This document shows, piece by piece, positions 1 through 8,338 of a DNA stretch of 10,637 bases. The notes under the pieces were generated by a model. It was not told where the DNA came from. It saw nothing but the letters and a program-made list of their open reading frames with translations, and did not search any database. Position 1 is the first letter of the stretch. Every line of letters starts with the position of its first letter. The position numbers and the translations under genes are program-made. The DNA is from Alphaproteobacteria bacterium (GTDB taxonomy: Bacteria; Pseudomonadota; Alphaproteobacteria; UBA6615): NCBI GenBank assembly GCA_013003285.1, contig JABDJY010000252.1, forward strand, positions 1-10,637, read 5' to 3'.

Positions 1-32
1 GTGCAGCACCGCACCATTGACCGAGTAAAAGC

Positions 33-479
33 ATGCCCGACTATCGTAAAAGCGACGAAGCGTTGGCCCGGCTGTCGCCCGAACAGTTCCGCGTCACCCA
101 GCAAAGCGGCACCGAACGCCCGGGAACCGGCGAATATCTCGATAATCATGAGCCCGGCATCTATGTCGATATCGTGTCGGGCGAACCGCTATTTGCCTCG
201 TCCGATAAGTTCGAGTCCGGTTGCGGCTGGCCGAGCTTTACCAAGCCCATCGAACCCGCCCATGTGAATGAACTGAGCGACAACACCCACGGCATGGTCC
301 GCACCGAAGTGCGCTCGACCCACGGCGACAGCCATCTCGGGCATGTCTTCCCCGATGGGCCGACCGATCGCGGCGGCTTGCGCTATTGCATCAACTCGGC
401 CTCCCTACGGTTCATCCATCGCGACGACATGGAGAGCGAAGGCTACGGGGATTATCTCGACCAAGTGGAGGATATCTGA
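33..479 (+). CDS. msrB: Peptide-methionine (R)-S-oxide reductase MsrB, zinc-free type
   Basis: Reduces the R epimer of methionine sulfoxide in proteins, probably in the cytosol because no signal peptide is seen. The 148-aa protein spans the whole SelR/MsrB domain. Visible family motifs are SPEQFRVT and GTERPGTG near the N-terminus, SGCGWPSF (Cys64, likely resolving cysteine), VRSTHGDSHLGHVFPDGP (residues 93-110) and RYCINSASL with the catalytic Cys119. The two CxxC pairs that bind zinc in many MsrB proteins are absent, so this is the zinc-free form. An in-frame stop at 18-20 leaves ATG 33 as the only ATG start. No strong Shine-Dalgarno is seen before it. The stop codon overlaps the msrA start (TGATG), so the two genes are translationally coupled. 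The promoter must lie left of the window. Confidence 0.95.
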   Translation: MPDYRKSDEALARLSPEQFRVTQQSGTERPGTGEYLDNHEPGIYVDIVSGEPLFASSDKFESGCGWPSFTKPIEPAHVNELSDNTHGMVRTEVRSTHGDSHLGHVFPDGPTDRGGLRYCINSASLRFIHRDDMESEGYGDYLDQVEDI

Positions 480-988
480 TGACAAGCGAAACTGCTGTAC
501 TCGCCGGCGGCTGCTTTTGGGGCATGCAGGATTTGATCCGCAAACTGCCGGGGGTGATATCCACCCGCGTCGGCTATACCGGCGGCGATGTGCCAAACGC
601 CACCTACCGAAATCACGGCACTCATGCGGAAGGTATCGAGATCGTCTTCGATCCGGAGCAAACGAGTTTCCGCACTCTGCTGGAATTTTTCTTCCAGATC
701 CATGACCCCACGACATTAAACCGTCAGGGCAATGACATGGGGCCCAGCTATCGCTCGGGCATCTACTACACCAGCGACGCGCAAAAGCAGGAAGCGGAAA
801 ACACCATCGCCGACGTCGAGGCCTCGGGTCTGTGGCCCGGCAAGGTGGTGACAGAAGTCGCGCCGGCCGGTGACTTTTGGGAAGCCGAGCCGGAGCATCA
901 GGATTATCTCGAGCGCATCCCGCACGGCTATACCTGCCACTTCGTCCGCCCCGAATGGAAGCTGCCGAAACGCGCCGACGCCGCGTAA
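479..988 (+). CDS. msrA: Peptide-methionine (S)-S-oxide reductase MsrA
   Basis: Reduces the S epimer of methionine sulfoxide, complementing MsrB. The 169-aa protein starts MTSETAVLAGGCFWG. The GCFWG signature at residues 11-15 carries the catalytic Cys12. VGYTGG, a THAEGIEIVFDP segment, FQIHDPTTLNRQGND and YRSGIYYTS are further MsrA landmarks. The only other cysteine is Cys153 (GYTCHF), a plausible recycling cysteine. The ATG at 479 is chosen because GGAGG at 467-471 sits 7 nt upstream and the start overlaps the msrB stop. A longer reading frame starting at 386 would run inside msrB and add residues unlike the family. Separate msrB and msrA genes in this order are an unfused version of the common MsrAB pairing. 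The gene ends 55 bp from the convergent DUF1223 gene. Confidence 0.95.
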   Translation: MTSETAVLAGGCFWGMQDLIRKLPGVISTRVGYTGGDVPNATYRNHGTHAEGIEIVFDPEQTSFRTLLEFFFQIHDPTTLNRQGNDMGPSYRSGIYYTSDAQKQEAENTIADVEASGLWPGKVVTEVAPAGDFWEAEPEHQDYLERIPHGYTCHFVRPEWKLPKRADAA

Positions 989-1043
989 AGGGTAATTACA
1001 AGACAGCCTGAAACGTCGCGATTGCCAGGGGCAAACGCCGGAC

Positions 1044-1817
1044 TTATCCTGGCGCGGGGCCGCGCATATCGACCACAGCGGCGCCGAGGATGCGGCCCTG
1101 CCCGCGTTCCTGGATGAGTACGGCGCAGAAGTCGCCACCCGGCGCGTCCAGTTCGGCCAGACGCTGCACCATATCAGCGGCCTTGCCATCCCAGTCGCCG
1201 ACCGGTCGCATGATGCGGACAACATTGAAGTTCACCAGCGTACTGCCGGTATTTTCGCCACGGGTCACGACGGTTTTCTTTTTCGCGTCGAAGCGGACCA
1301 GGATGATTTCCGCCTCACCGCGGTAGACCGCCTCCGGCTCGGGGATTTGGATGCGGACCTGGCCGGCGGAGACCCGCGTTATGTCAACGTCGATGCGGCC
1401 GCGCCGGACCTCGCCCGCCTTCTTGATGGATCCAAGAATATCGTCGGGGCGATTGCCCGACGCATGCATGCGGCCGTCGATCACGACTTGTGGCGTGAAC
1501 ACATAGGGCAGGCCGAACCGGTCGAGATATTTTTCCTGACGCTTGGTGTAGGCCGGTTTGGAAAACGGGTCGGCCCAGCCGATATAGTCCCAATAGCCAA
1601 CATGGAAACTCAACCCCAGCACGTCGCTGCGCTGGGTCAGCTCACCGAGAAAGGCATCCGCCGGCGGGCATAAGGGGCAACCTTGCGAGGTAAATAATTC
1701 GACCACCGTCAGGCGTTCGCCGGCCTGGACCGGGGGCGACGTCATGGCAACCAGCATCAAGCCCGCAACTAACACCAGCGAGCGCAATGCCGATAACGGT
1801 GATAGGAGGATCGTCAT
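1044..1817 (-). CDS. Secreted DUF1223 thioredoxin-fold protein
   Basis: A protein of 257 aa from the ATG at 1815-1817, belonging to the DUF1223 family, whose biochemical function is not established. Residues 1-33 look like a signal peptide: a hydrophobic stretch rich in Leu, Val and Ala ends in PPVQAG, so the mature protein is probably periplasmic. The mature part opens with VVELFTSQGCPLCPPAD. This places a CPLC motif (Cys47, Cys50) where thioredoxin-fold proteins carry their redox pair, and later FHVGYWDYIGW and YVFTPQVVIDG are typical of the family. The frame also opens at a TTG at 1853, adding 12 residues before the signal peptide. I prefer the ATG because it gives a normal signal sequence, although neither start has a clear Shine-Dalgarno. 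The gene follows acnA by 58 bp on the same strand with no visible terminator, so co-transcription is likely. Confidence 0.87.
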   Translation of the reverse strand: MTILLSPLSALRSLVLVAGLMLVAMTSPPVQAGERLTVVELFTSQGCPLCPPADAFLGELTQRSDVLGLSFHVGYWDYIGWADPFSKPAYTKRQEKYLDRFGLPYVFTPQVVIDGRMHASGNRPDDILGSIKKAGEVRRGRIDVDITRVSAGQVRIQIPEPEAVYRGEAEIILVRFDAKKKTVVTRGENTGSTLVNFNVVRIMRPVGDWDGKAADMVQRLAELDAPGGDFCAVLIQERGQGRILGAAVVDMRGPAPG

Positions 1818-1875
1818 CGCGTCAATATGAAACGCCAGGGTCTCACACGCCAATCAATTGACGGTGACAAAACCC

Positions 1876-4554
<2,679 letters not shown>

Positions 4555-4599
4555 CGACGGGATTCCTTCTCAATTGCCGGATGCGTTTAGTCGGTCGGC

Positions 4600-4632
4600 C
4601 TGACGGCAGGGTGGCGACCCAAACAGCGTCAG
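4600..4632 (-). promoter_or_regulatory. Hairpin in the predicted 5' leader of acnA
   Basis: CTGACG at 4600-4605 is an exact reverse complement of CGTCAG at 4627-4632, and inside it GGGT (4609-4612) pairs with ACCC (4617-4620) around a 4-nt loop. Read as acnA RNA the fold has a 6-bp outer stem, an asymmetric internal loop and a 4-bp inner stem. It would begin a few nucleotides after the transcription start predicted from the promoter at 4643-4671. Its role is unknown; mRNA stabilisation or regulation is possible. Confidence 0.4.
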
Positions 4633-4642
4633 ATTTCGGCCA

Positions 4643-4671
4643 TATATATGCTAAAGGCGATCACGCGCCAA
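4643..4671 (-). promoter_or_regulatory. Predicted sigma70-type promoter of acnA
   Basis: On the minus strand TTGGCG (4671-4666) stands as a -35 element, followed by exactly 17 nt and then TATATA (4648-4643) as the -10. Each hexamer matches the consensus at four of six positions. The predicted start is near 4636, giving a leader of about 80 nt before the acnA ATG. The whole element lies in the 151-bp gap between the cytochrome b561 stop and acnA, which supports separate transcription of acnA. Confidence 0.5.
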
Positions 4672-4705
4672 GCAGGTGCGCGCAGGACCGATTCGGGTGG
4701 CGGCC

Positions 4706-5380
4706 CTATTCGCTTTGCGATGTCGACCGACCCGGCGCCGAACCAAGATCGACCTGGGAAACAATCAACCCGCCCAGCACCAATAGGGGCAGCGCGACGA
4801 CCAGAGCCAGTATCACGTTGCCGCCGCGCGCATTGATGGCGGCGCTGGTCTCTGCGACGGTTTTCCGGCCGTGCCACATGGCGGCGACGATATTATCGCG
4901 GGTCAAAAACCAATCGACGAGAACCGCGGCAACATGGATGAACACCATGAATTGCAGCAACGAGCCGGCGAGCTCGTGGATGCCCAGCATCAGTCTGGCG
5001 GTCGTGGCGCCGGCCAGGCCGCCGACCAGAACGCCGGTTCCGGCCGCCAAGAAGGACAGTCCCAGCAGGATCAGAACCGCCCACCCCCCCAGCGGGTTGT
5101 GGCCGATATGGGCCGGCGGGGCCAGGCGCAGAAGCTGTAGGGAATATTGCCGCACGGCCGGCCAGCCGGCGACAAAGGCGGTGAAGCGCGAATGTTCGCC
5201 ACCGACAAACCCCCACACCAGGCGAAACAGCACCAGCAGCAGCGCAACGATTCCTAATATGGCGTGGATGGTATAAATCGGGCCGCTGTCGCCGATAATG
5301 ATCAGCGCCAGAATGATCGATCCGGCCAACGACCAGTGAAAGGCGCGGGTCGGCAGATCCCAAACATTGATTGATTTCAT
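4706..5380 (-). CDS. Cytochrome b561-domain membrane protein
   Basis: An integral membrane diheme b-type cytochrome of the Ni-hydrogenase cytochrome b / bacterial b561 superfamily, 224 aa. It starts with the typical WDLPTRAFHWSL. Likely heme-ligand histidines sit in helices as His15 (FHW), His39 (IHAILG), His135 (GIHELAG) and His149 (FIHVAAV). FRLVWGFVGGEHSRF and GHNPLGGW are recurrent family motifs. Four hydrophobic segments (about residues 17-33, 38-57, 98-120, 138-156) form the core. An extra C-terminal helix (about 188-208) follows. Such proteins pass electrons between the quinone pool or a dehydrogenase and a periplasmic partner. No partner is directly adjacent, but cytochrome c genes lie about 4 kb away. 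It sits 63 bp downstream of lysR on the same strand and may be co-transcribed with it. Only a weak GGGG-type ribosome binding site is seen. Confidence 0.9.
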   Translation of the reverse strand: MKSINVWDLPTRAFHWSLAGSIILALIIIGDSGPIYTIHAILGIVALLLVLFRLVWGFVGGEHSRFTAFVAGWPAVRQYSLQLLRLAPPAHIGHNPLGGWAVLILLGLSFLAAGTGVLVGGLAGATTARLMLGIHELAGSLLQFMVFIHVAAVLVDWFLTRDNIVAAMWHGRKTVAETSAAINARGGNVILALVVALPLLVLGGLIVSQVDLGSAPGRSTSQSE

Positions 5381-5390
5381 CGTACCCCGC

Positions 5391-5418
5391 TTAACTTACG
5401 AATGGGAACATACGAAAG
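5391..5418 (-). promoter_or_regulatory. Imperfect inverted repeat in the cytochrome b561 leader
   Basis: In the 63-bp gap between lysR and the b561 gene, AACTTACG and CGAAAGTT form an inverted repeat with one mismatch across a 12-nt spacer, and TACGAA occurs twice as a direct repeat in the same stretch. The position just upstream of the b561 start suits an operator. No convincing -35/-10 pair is visible, so this is a weak call. Confidence 0.25.
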
Positions 5419-5443
5419 TTAGATTTCCCCCACAGGCCCCCGC

Positions 5444-6310
5444 CTATGCCGATCCCATCGGTACCCGCTCTGCAATGTGATCGGCCAGCCGGTCGGCAGC
5501 ATGGGAGCGACCGGACGGTGGCCGCAACAAAGCTATATCGACCGACGGCAACACAGGAAAGCCTTCATCGGGGGAAAGCTCACGCAATCCCGCCGGCACA
5601 CTGCTGCGCGCCAGCACGGTCACCGCCAGACCGGCCAAGGCCGCGGTGGTCAGGCCGGCGGTGGATCCGCTGGAATAGGCGATGCGATACGGCCGCTGGG
5701 TCTTGTCGAACGCCGCCAGGGCCGACTCGCGGAACAAACAACCGGGCTCGAATACGGCCAGCGGTAGCGGGTCGCGTTCATGCGCCATATGACGGACCGA
5801 GGTCGCCCAAACGATACGCTCGCGGCGGATAATTTCACCGCCCTTCAGCCATGACCCCGCGGTCAACAGCGCTACATCCACTTCGCCTTTTTCGAAGGCG
5901 CGGCAAATCTTGGCGCTCACCTCGCAGCGCATCTCGACTTCGACATTGGGATGGGTCTCGGCAAAGTCCGACAGCACTTGGGGTAGGAACCCGGCGGCAT
6001 AATCATCGGGCGTGCCGATCCGCACCAGGCCGGTGACTTCGGGCTGAGACACCGCGGCCAGGGCCTCGTCATGGAGATTGAGGATGCGTCGCGCATATTC
6101 GACCAACGCCAGCCCTTCACGGGTGAGGCTGGCTTGGCGGCGATCGCGCGTCACCAAAGGCTTGCCCACCGCATCTTCGAGCCGCTTGATCTGCATGCTG
6201 ACGGCCGACTGGGTGCGGTTCACCTGGACCGCAGCGCGCGTAAAACTGCCGGTTTCCGACACCGCAACCAAAGTGCGCAGCAGCGGCGTTTCGAGGGTCA
6301 TATCCATCAT
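5444..6310 (-). CDS. LysR-type transcriptional regulator
   Basis: A DNA-binding regulator of 288 aa, the normal LTTR size. The N-terminal winged helix-turn-helix covers about residues 9-66, with VSETGSFTRAAVQVNRTQ, then SAVSMQIKRLEDAVGKPL and the wing RDRRQASLTREG. The substrate-binding half starts near residue 95 with VRIGTPDDYAAGFLPQVL. This resembles the LrhA/HexA-like branch of LysR proteins, but the effector cannot be read from sequence. Several starts are close together (ATG at 6308-6310, 6305-6307 and 6299-6301). The first is listed; MTLETPLLRTL from the third would match the family N-terminus equally well. There is only a poor ribosome binding site. It is divergent from the DUF1127 gene and lies upstream of cytochrome b561, so those two are the natural target candidates, along with its own promoter. 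Confidence 0.93.
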   Translation of the reverse strand: MMDMTLETPLLRTLVAVSETGSFTRAAVQVNRTQSAVSMQIKRLEDAVGKPLVTRDRRQASLTREGLALVEYARRILNLHDEALAAVSQPEVTGLVRIGTPDDYAAGFLPQVLSDFAETHPNVEVEMRCEVSAKICRAFEKGEVDVALLTAGSWLKGGEIIRRERIVWATSVRHMAHERDPLPLAVFEPGCLFRESALAAFDKTQRPYRIAYSSGSTAGLTTAALAGLAVTVLARSSVPAGLRELSPDEGFPVLPSVDIALLRPPSGRSHAADRLADHIAERVPMGSA

Positions 6311-6318
6311 GTCTATCT

Positions 6319-6333
6319 ATCAATTATTTTGAT
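6319..6333. promoter_or_regulatory. LTTR-type inverted repeat (T-N11-A)
   Basis: ATCAA and TTGAT form a perfect 5-bp inverted repeat with a 5-nt AT-only spacer, and within it TCAATTATTTTGA fits the T-N11-A pattern of LysR-regulator binding sites. It lies 9 bp upstream of the lysR ATG, where autoregulation would occur. The T-N11-A pattern is loose and AT-rich DNA matches it easily. Confidence 0.35.
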
Positions 6334-6355
6334 CAATGTCATAAATATTATTCGT

Positions 6356-6369
6356 TTGATTGATTTCAA
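6356..6369. promoter_or_regulatory. FNR/FixK-like box TTGAT-N4-TTCAA
   Basis: TTGAT-TGAT-TTCAA matches the FNR consensus TTGAT-N4-ATCAA at nine of ten defined positions and the alphaproteobacterial FixK/FnrL core TTGA-N6-TCAA completely. The centre lies about 52 bp from the lysR start and about 56 bp from the DUF1127 start. The same defined bases recur at 9584-9597. Confidence 0.4.
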
Positions 6370-6418
6370 GTTCGGCCCCATCTTCCGATCACACTCGCAA
6401 ATACTAGGAGTTCGGGCC

Positions 6419-6715
6419 ATGACAGACACAATCACCTCGCTCGTCGGCAGCGTTTCGCGCCTTTGGACGCGTCATTTCGCGCCGATCGAGAGGCGCAATT
6501 GGTCGATTGGCGGCGCGCGCCCGAATCCTCAGATTACCGACCCGGCACACGCAACTAATTTGGCCGATCAGCTGCTAACAAACCTGCATAACCGCAATCT
6601 ACGCCGCCGCTGGAAGCATGAACTACGGGACTTAGACGACCAACAGCTGCGCGATATCGGTGTTTCGCGGTCTGACGTCGAGCGGACCGTGGGCCGGCTG
6701 CGGTTCTGGATCTGA
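6419..6715 (+). CDS. DUF1127 small basic protein
   Basis: A 98-aa protein with a C-terminal DUF1127 domain at about residues 59-92. It carries the family pattern of an arginine-rich stretch followed by ELRDLDDQQLRDIGVSRSDVER. The roughly 55 residues before the domain are unlike anything I recognise, which makes this longer than the usual 45-75 aa of DUF1127 proteins. AGGAG at 6406-6410, 8 nt before the ATG at 6419, decides the start. The frame stays open to 6071 inside antisense lysR and that extension is not credible. DUF1127 proteins are linked in some alphaproteobacteria to RNA-related control of phosphate and carbon metabolism, and some are targets of LysR regulators (VtlR in Brucella). 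Whether this applies here is inference from the divergent lysR gene. Confidence 0.88.
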   Translation: MTDTITSLVGSVSRLWTRHFAPIERRNWSIGGARPNPQITDPAHATNLADQLLTNLHNRNLRRRWKHELRDLDDQQLRDIGVSRSDVERTVGRLRFWI

Positions 6716-6867
6716 GCGAAAAATCACAATTCCGCCGCAATAATACCCAAGTCTCGCCAAAACGCCCGCCCATATTAATCCTGCCGGTCGTGTCAACTCC
6801 ATCGGGCGCCGCCGGTAGCCTCCGACATCCAGCCCACCCCCAAGGGCCGATGTTGATCCAGGGCCTG
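6716..6867 (+). ncRNA. Possible structured 3' UTR or small RNA ahead of terminator
   Basis: No gene is seen between the DUF1127 stop and the terminator. CATCGG (6800-6805) pairs with CCGATG (6847-6852), and just outside TCAA (6793-6796) pairs with TTGA (6853-6856), leaving a 3-nt bulge. This long-range stem sits directly upstream of the strong terminator hairpin. A TATTAA at 6773-6778 could serve as a -10 for a separate transcript of about 115 nt, but no good -35 is present. It may equally be the 3' UTR of the DUF1127 mRNA. I do not recognise a known RNA family. Confidence 0.25.
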
Positions 6868-6901
6868 AGACCGCCGGTTGCCCCCAACCGGCGGTCTTTT
6901 T
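6868..6901 (+). terminator. Strong intrinsic terminator
   Basis: A perfect 13-bp GC-rich stem (6868-6880 with 6885-6897) closes a CCCC loop and runs into TTTTT at 6897-6901. It ends + strand transcription arriving from the DUF1127 side and separates that unit from ccmA, which starts 97 bp later. There is no T-tract on the opposite strand, so it works in one direction only. Confidence 0.92.
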
Positions 6902-6998
6902 CATGACTATGCGCGCCAAACTGCCCCTCGGCAGCGACTCCGCCGTCTGCTAGGTTCGCCCGCGCGAATTCAAGCCGGGTGCGAAACGGGCGGGGGCA

Positions 6999-7643
6999 AT
7001 GCAAGGTTTAACGGTGAAAGAGCTCGACTGCGTGCGCGGCGACCGCTTGGTCTTCGCCGGGGTCGCGCTCGCCGTCAATCCGGGCCGCGCCCTGTTGCTG
7101 TCCGGCGCCAACGGTAGCGGTAAATCGAGCCTATTACGTATTCTGGCGGGCTTGCTGCCACAAGCCGCCGGCACATTGACCTGGGAAGGCGAAGATATCG
7201 CCGACGACGCGGAAGCCCATCGCCGGCGCATCGCCTATATCGGCCACGCCGATCCGGTCAAACCCGGGCTCACGGTGTGCGAGAATTTAGAATTCTGGGC
7301 CCGGCTCTATGGTCTCGAGCCCGAGATCGAGCCGGCGCTGTACCAATTCGGCATCGAAGCGCTGGCCGACTTACCGGCGCGCTATTTATCGGCCGGGCAG
7401 CGCCGCCGGCTCACCCTGGCGCGCCTGGCGGTGGGCCAGAACTCACCCTACGGACCGCCGCTGTGGCTGCTCGACGAACCGGCGACCGGGCTCGATCCCA
7501 GCGCCGTCGCCATGCTGGCCAATTCCATCCTCGCCCATCTGGCCAATGAAGGCGTGGCGATCATCGCCAGCCATGGCGGACTTCTCGACGAGGCCCTCGG
7601 CGGCCATGCCGACCGGCTCGACCTGCAGGACGCGGCGCCATGA
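6999..7643 (+). CDS. ccmA: Heme exporter ATP-binding protein CcmA
   Basis: The ATPase subunit of the CcmABCD complex of System I cytochrome c maturation, where ATP hydrolysis releases holo-CcmE. It has 214 aa with all ABC motifs: Walker A GANGSGKS (36-43), signature LSAGQRRR (130-137, the RRR form usual for CcmA), Walker B WLLDEP (156-161), the D-loop ATGLD, and the H-loop His192 (ASHGG). YIGHADPVKPGLTVCENLEFW matches the CcmA Q-loop region. The ATG at 6999 is preceded by a GGGGG tract. The 4-base ATGA overlap with ccmB shows coupled translation. The 97-bp gap after the terminator at 6868-6901 must hold the promoter, but I cannot point to clear hexamers. It does contain a small hairpin, CTGCC-CCTC-GGCAG at 6921-6934. 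Confidence 0.96.
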   Translation: MQGLTVKELDCVRGDRLVFAGVALAVNPGRALLLSGANGSGKSSLLRILAGLLPQAAGTLTWEGEDIADDAEAHRRRIAYIGHADPVKPGLTVCENLEFWARLYGLEPEIEPALYQFGIEALADLPARYLSAGQRRRLTLARLAVGQNSPYGPPLWLLDEPATGLDPSAVAMLANSILAHLANEGVAIIASHGGLLDEALGGHADRLDLQDAAP

Positions 7644-8305
7644 TCGGGCTGCTCCTGCTGATCCGCCGCGATCTGAAACTGGCGTTCCGCGGCGGCACCG
7701 ACGCGGCCATGGCGGTGGTGTTCTTCATCCTCGCCGCCACGCTATTTCCCTTCGGCGTCGGCCCCGATCCGGAAATACTACCGCGTATCGGCGGCGGCGT
7801 GATCTGGGTGGTGGCCCTATTGGCGGCCATGCTGAGCCTGGAGCGCATGTTCAGCGCCGACTATGAGGATGGCAGCCTGGAGCAATTTGTCCTGTCGCCC
7901 TTGCCCATGGTCATGGTGGCCCTGGCCAAGATCATCGCCCACTGGCTGACCACCGGCGTGTTGCTGCTGGTCGCCGCGCCGGTCTTGGCGGTGTTCTACA
8001 ATCTGCCGGCCGCTGCCTTTGTGCCGTTGATCGTCTCCATGTTGCTCGGCACACCGACCCTGAGCCTGATCGGCGCCATCGGCGCGGCGCTGACCCTGGG
8101 CGCGCGACGTAGCGGAGTTTTGATTTCCCTGCTGGTACTACCGCTCTACATTCCGGTTTTGATATTTGGCGCTCTCGTCGTCGATAGCGCGCTGGCCGGC
8201 CGCGAGTATGGCGCCCTGCTGATGGTGTTGGGCGGATTCCTTCTCCTCGCCTTAGCCGCCGCGCCGTGGGCTACGGCGGCTGCATTGCGCCAGGCAATCG
8301 AGTAG
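7640..8305 (+). CDS. ccmB: Heme exporter membrane protein CcmB
   Basis: A membrane subunit of the CcmABCD complex, 221 aa, the usual size. It opens with LLLIRRDLKLAFRGGTD, continues with a hydrophobic helix and the conserved FPFGVGPD. The LSLERMFSADYEDGSLEQ segment (about residues 65-82) is the most diagnostic CcmB motif. About six hydrophobic helices follow, including LLGTPTLSLIGAIGAALTLG and SLLVLPLYIPVLIFG. The start overlaps the end of ccmA by four bases (ATGA). It ends 33 bp before ccmC and lies in the same reading frame as ccmC, separated by the TAG at 8303-8305. No anomaly is seen. Confidence 0.96.
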   Translation: MIGLLLLIRRDLKLAFRGGTDAAMAVVFFILAATLFPFGVGPDPEILPRIGGGVIWVVALLAAMLSLERMFSADYEDGSLEQFVLSPLPMVMVALAKIIAHWLTTGVLLLVAAPVLAVFYNLPAAAFVPLIVSMLLGTPTLSLIGAIGAALTLGARRSGVLISLLVLPLYIPVLIFGALVVDSALAGREYGALLMVLGGFLLLALAAAPWATAAALRQAIE

Positions 8306-8338
8306 ACTTCACCCGAACATCGAAGAGAGAACCGACCC

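Larger units (their letters stand above)
6311..6418. promoter_or_regulatory. Divergent lysR / DUF1127 intergenic control region
   Basis: This 108-bp region separates the divergent lysR and DUF1127 starts and is clearly more AT-rich than its surroundings over 6317-6370. It contains an LTTR-like inverted repeat (6319-6333), an overlapping palindrome TTGATCAA (6329-6336) and an FNR/FixK-like box (6356-6369). On the minus strand AATAAT (6328-6323) is a possible -10 for lysR. No good -35/-10 pair was found for the DUF1127 direction. Confidence 0.6.

Noticed and set aside
386..478. N-terminal extension of MsrA from an ATG at 386
   Set aside because: It lies wholly inside msrB, adds residues unlike MsrA, and the internal ATG at 479 has GGAGG at the right distance.
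1022..1034. Small hairpin TTGCC-AGG-GGCAA between the convergent msrA and DUF1223 genes
   Set aside because: A 5-bp stem without a T-tract on either strand is too weak to call a terminator.
4600..4632. Iron-responsive element in the acnA leader
   Set aside because: The loop is CGCC rather than CAGUG and there is no single bulged C at the required distance, so only an unclassified hairpin is supported.
5367..5380. TTGATTGATTTCAT, close to the FNR/FixK-like boxes
   Set aside because: It overlaps the start codon and codons 1-5 of the cytochrome b561 gene, lacks the final A of TCAA, and is explained by the coding sequence.
6555..7004. Minus-strand open frame across the DUF1127 3' end and the terminator
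   Set aside because: It runs antisense through a coding region and a perfect terminator stem, has no recognisable domain and shows no start signal.
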